A stretch of 64,000 nt of DNA from Hyparrhenia diplandra. Its lineage: Eukaryota; Streptophyta; Magnoliopsida; Poales; Poaceae. The notes under the pieces were generated by a model. That model ran no database searches. It saw only the letters and a program-made list of their open reading frames with translations, and was not told the DNA's origin. Shown in pieces: positions 60,242-64,000 of this stretch (positions are counted from its first letter, which is position 1; every line of letters starts with the position of its first letter). The stretch lies in contig JADLZK010005528.1 in NCBI GenBank assembly GCA_015847255.1, forward strand, positions 62,001 to 126,000. Reading direction: 5' to 3'. The position numbers and the translations under genes were made by a program.

Positions 60242-61518
60242 GGCTGCTATCTTAATCCTCCCTCCTGCTCAATGGGATCCCAGCTCTTGAGCGCTTGCTT
60301 GCTACACGCTCATCCGGGGACTGAGGACTGACGAGCCATTACTGTAATGAGAGAGAAGAAGGCTTCTCAGTAGTACAATAATGGCACTACACAAACAGGT
60401 AGTACATCAATTTACAGCTAGCTAATTAATGCTAGTTATTATTATTATTTGGCATCCGATCTAACCCATCATTAAGCTTGAAAACACGACAGAAGCCACA
60501 GGAACAGAACAATGCATTCGTTAGTGTAAAGTGGAACATCCCGACCTCTTCAACTATCCTATCTCCCGTGACGAGGTAAAAAGTGAACAAGACATATACT
60601 ACTCCTACATCAGAGAAGATGCAAGCTAGTAGGCATAATATTCCTGACTGAAAATCAGAAACAAATTCCTTAAAAAACGGCAATATACATTTCCAGAAAT
60701 CCATCTGAAATTGAAAATGCAGATATTACTGGTAAAAGAAATATGAGAACCACAAAAAAAGAAAAAGAAAAAAAAAAAAAAACTAACCTGAAGCCAAGAA
60801 TGACAACATGCGGACAACAAAAGAAATTCTACAATCTGGTTGCTCTCTGCAATGGTTAAAATTGAGTGCCAACACTGAGATGCTCAGATTGAAAAGTGCA
60901 CGTACACAACACCTCCTTGGCCGGGGCGGGCGGGGGTTTGGCTTCACACTTTTACAAATAGCCATGAGCCATGTTTAGTTTATTTGAACATCACATGAAA
61001 CAAGCATACAAGAAGTATACGGGACAATTTTCAAATAGAGCTGATTTTTTCGATAATAGAACAAAAGTTCCAGCCTATACCATTTGAGCTGATGATTTGA
61101 CAAGTAAGCTTTAGATTAACCAGCCAATGAATTTAAATGGGCTCAAGTAAACAGAGATATACTAGTTGAAAAGCATTATTTATTTTCCAATCCACATCGA
61201 TATCATGAAGCTGTGCAAAACAACTAAAACAGTGAGCCAAAAATCAATAAACATATGTTTCGTATACTTGCTCGAGGATCTAAATCGACAACAGGGAACC
61301 AATGGATATTGGGCTGAGTTGGACATCCAGTCCAACTAGACTTTTGGGCTGCAGTTGGGGCTGGATGCCGTTGACCTTGACTGACTGGATGCTCTTCTTC
61401 TTCCTCCCCCCAAAACAATCCAGCGATCCATGCCAATCCTCCCCCCGAGAGCACAAGCACACCACTCCACCTCCACGTGTTGAGAGCAACTGCAGTCATC
61501 CACCGGCGTCCGGGCGCC
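60242..61518. promoter_or_regulatory. Bidirectional intergenic region between head-to-head NLR-C and NLR-B
   Basis: The start codons of NLR-C (minus, 60241) and NLR-B (plus, 61519) are 1,277 bp apart and diverge, so both promoters must lie here. Most of it (60470-61290) is duplicated upstream of NLR-A. A-rich run at 60756-60783. No single TATA box could be assigned with confidence. Paired head-to-head NLRs such as Pik and RGA4/RGA5 are known to share promoter regions and act together; whether this pair does is inference. Confidence 0.6.
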
Positions 61519-64000
61519 ATGGATTTGGTGGTGGGTGCATCGGAGTCCACGGTGAAGTCACTGCTAGGCAAGCTCGGCGGCCTTCTGGCCCAGGAGTACA
61601 CGCTCATCCGGGGCGTCGCCGGCGACCTGCAGTACATCAACGACGAGCTGGGCACGATGCAGTCTTTCCTCGGCGATCTCGGCGGTACCAGCAGGGAGAA
61701 GCAGGACAAGCGGATGAGGGACTGGACGAAGCAGATCCGCGACCTCACCTACGACATCGAGGACTGCATCGACGACTCCGGCCAGCGGATCCACACCCCG
61801 CGCTGGCTCCGCTCCGACATCTGCTGCTACTTCCTCGTCAACAGCGCGTACGAGGTCGTCACGTGGTGGCCTCGCCGCGACGTCGCCGGCAAGATCGCCG
61901 GACTCAAGATGCGCGCGCAGCAGTCAGCGAGCGCCGGCAGAGGTACGGCGTCAACAACCCCAGAACCAAGGGTAAGAACTCAGCTGCTGCTGTCGACGGA
62001 TTCGACGCTGCTGGGAACCAGGACACGAGCGTTGACCTTGTTGCCGTCAAGGACCCCGTGGGCGTCGACGAGTACATGAGGGAGCTGGAGAGCTGGGTTA
62101 CCGACAAGGACAAGAAGGCTGGTGTTCTGTCCATCGTCGGCTACGGGGGTGTCGGCAAGACGAGCATCGCCACCGCCTTGTACAAGAAACTCGGTGACCA
62201 ATTCAGCTGCTGTGCCATGGTCACGGTGTCCCAGAGCTCCAACATTGAGGCAATCCTGGACAGCATACGGAGCCAAGTCAAGCCCAAAAGCAGCAATCAG
62301 GAGCGACGACAAGGTAGTAGCTCTGACAAGAACGGCTTGGCAGCTGCCTGCCTGGAAGGCCTGCAAGGTCACATCAGGCGAGGCGCGTCGGCCTTTAAGG
62401 CCAAGTGCCTATGCCTAGGGACCTCAGGGGAGATGCAGGGTGGCACCAAGAGGAATCAGCTCAACAACGAGCTCAGGGATCACTTCCAGCAAAATAGGTA
62501 CATACATTCTACCACTGACAGTTACTAGCATTGGATGATCCCATGTCCTGAAACTATGTAGTAATTTTCTTTCCTTGGCAGTTATTTGGTCCTAATTGAT
62601 GATGTCTGGGCTGCATCGACATTGGAGGACATCAGAAAGGCATTTCCTCAACCTAATATGCATACTAAAGAAGGCAGAATAATAGTTACTACTCGGTTTC
62701 CGGCTGTTGCTACAGCGCGTAGAGGACAAGAAGGTGATCGTGTTCACAAAGTTGTCTCTCTTCCCCTTGAAAAATCCCACTTGTTATTTGAGCAAGCTCA
62801 TTCTGAATCCAAGCCAAGTGAAGATAGAACTGTTCCTGATGAGGCATGGAAGATATGTGGGGGTTTGCCATTAGCCATTGTGCTCATGGCTGGTTATGTA
62901 GCCTGCAACGCACACAAACATCTCAACTGGGAGAGCATCTGTAATACATTATTTCCTGACCAGAAGAGGCGTGAAGAAATGAAGACTGGGAGCATCCTTA
63001 GTTCTGCATCCACTGAGCCTGGAAAGGATATGAGGAAAGGTCTCACTCAGGAAGAGTTAGCCAGGATAGTTAGTCATTGCTACAATGACATGCCTGCTGA
63101 GATCATCACCTGCTCCCTGTATTTGGGCATATTTCCCAAGGGAAGCAAAATTAGCAGGAAACGATTAATACGACGATGGATAGCTGAAGGCTTTGTAAGT
63201 GAGAAGGATGGAATGAGCGTGGAGGATGTTGCGGAGACATACTTCGGTCATCTGGTAAGGAGGAAGATGGTACGACCGGTGCAGCACAGCAGCAGCGGCA
63301 AGATCAAGCAATGTGTAGTTCATGACATGGTTCTTGAACACATTGTATCCAAGGCGAGTGAAGAGAATTTCATCACTGTGCTTGGCGGCCACTGGCTTAA
63401 GAACACAACAAGCAGCAAGGTTCGTCGGTTGTCCCTCCAAGGAAGTGACCCCAAGCGTGCAAAGGATATCGAAAAGATGAACCTGTCCCATGTCCGGTCA
63501 CTCACCATGTTTGAGAGCTTGAAGCAACTTCCCACAAATTCTTTCAAGTTTGGAACAATTGTACAGGTCCTGGATCTTGAGGGCTGCACGGATCTCAAAG
63601 AGCAACACGCCAATGATATATGCCGTATGCTTCTTCTCAAGTATCTCAGCCTCCGAAGAACAGATGCTAAGGAGCTTCCAAAAACAATTGGAAAACTTGA
63701 GAATCTAGAGACACTGGACATAAGGGAGACAAAAATTGTTAAGCTTCCTAAGGAAGTGTGTGGTCTTGAACGATTGATCAACATACTTGGTGGGGATAAA
63801 GAATTATGCAGGGCACTGAAGCTTCCGGAAGAGTTTGTGAAGAAGCAAAAGATGAAGGGCCTGCGCACATTGTCAGGGATTGAGATTGTTGGGGAATTAG
63901 AGGACCTGCATCATTTGACCGATTTGAGGAAACTTGCCATTTATAAGCTCAAACTCACAGGGGATAATGCAAATTTGAAATTAAGTTCCTCTATCCAGTA
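61519..64000 (+). CDS. NLR-B: Pik/RPM1-type CC-NB-LRR resistance gene, runs off the window
   Basis: Starts MDLVVGASESTVKSLLGKLG, the usual opening of the grass Pik/RGA5-like clade. The coiled-coil carries TYDIEDCIDD (about 61748-61777). P-loop GYGGVGKT (62140-62163); exon 1 ends AATAG|GTACAT (62497); an 84-bp intron; exon 2 starts at 62582 with YLVLIDDVW (kinase-2), IIVTTRF, CGGLPLAIV, CSLYLGIFPKG and VVHDM (MHD-type). LRRs from about 63420 are uninterrupted to the window edge. One base, an A by comparison with NLR-A, appears missing near 61924 between the coiled-coil and NB-ARC, shifting the frame. If that is an assembly error the gene is intact; if real it is broken. Any integrated decoy domain would lie beyond the window; none is seen here. 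Confidence 0.85.

Noticed and set aside
61302..62528. 408-codon single frame spanning the NLR-B start
   Set aside because: Its first 200 codons are an out-of-frame reading of the flank and coiled-coil; only the part after 61924 is real NLR sequence.

Overview
The window looks like plant nuclear DNA from a grass, probably a panicoid. The evidence is GT-AG introns, Pik/RPM1-type and other CC-NB-LRR disease-resistance (NLR) genes, a grass-type F-box gene, and typical grass transposons: Stowaway, hAT and CACTA elements, L1-like LINEs, Tat-type Gypsy LTRs and a Copia element. It is a resistance-gene cluster dominated by broken NLR genes and nested transposons. No bacterial genes, rRNA, tRNA or CRISPR arrays were recognised.

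Layout. 1-4.2 kb: remnants of two LTR retrotransposons in opposite orientation. 6.35-12.7 kb and 15.0-19.9 kb: two copies of a tandem duplication. Each copy carries an NLR-like gene with leucine-rich repeats (LRRs) whose Walker A lysine and kinase-2 aspartates are lost, with single-base frameshifts. Copy 1 alone has a 1.35-kb foldback element in its 3' flank. 20.9-34.4 kb: a decayed Pik-type NLR (NLR-A), paralogous with its 5' flank to the gene at the right edge. Exon 1 holds a LINE tail, exon 2 holds a LINE with a perfect 17-bp target-site duplication, and the 5-kb intron holds a stack of nested transposons. 34.4-36.2 kb: an LTR cut into a CACTA transposase gene. 36.5-38.0 kb: an F-box gene with two apparent frameshifts. 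38.9-42.2 kb: a complete non-autonomous LTR retrotransposon that carries only gag. 42.2-43.6 kb: CACTA and LINE scraps and a second copy of the F-box 3' flank. 43.7-60.2 kb, minus strand: a large, broken CC-NB-LRR gene (NLR-C) with an 8-kb intron. That intron contains a calcium-dependent protein kinase (CDPK) fragment, and a young Copia element interrupts the LRR exon. 61.5 kb to the right edge: a nearly intact Pik-type NLR (NLR-B), head-to-head with NLR-C across about 1.28 kb.

The theme is birth and death of immune receptors. Head-to-head NLR pairing, tandem and dispersed duplication, 72-bp LRR expansion and repeated transposon insertion are all visible. Almost every coding break is a single-base indel in otherwise well-conserved reading frames. 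Real pseudogenes and residual assembly indels therefore cannot be separated from this sequence alone.
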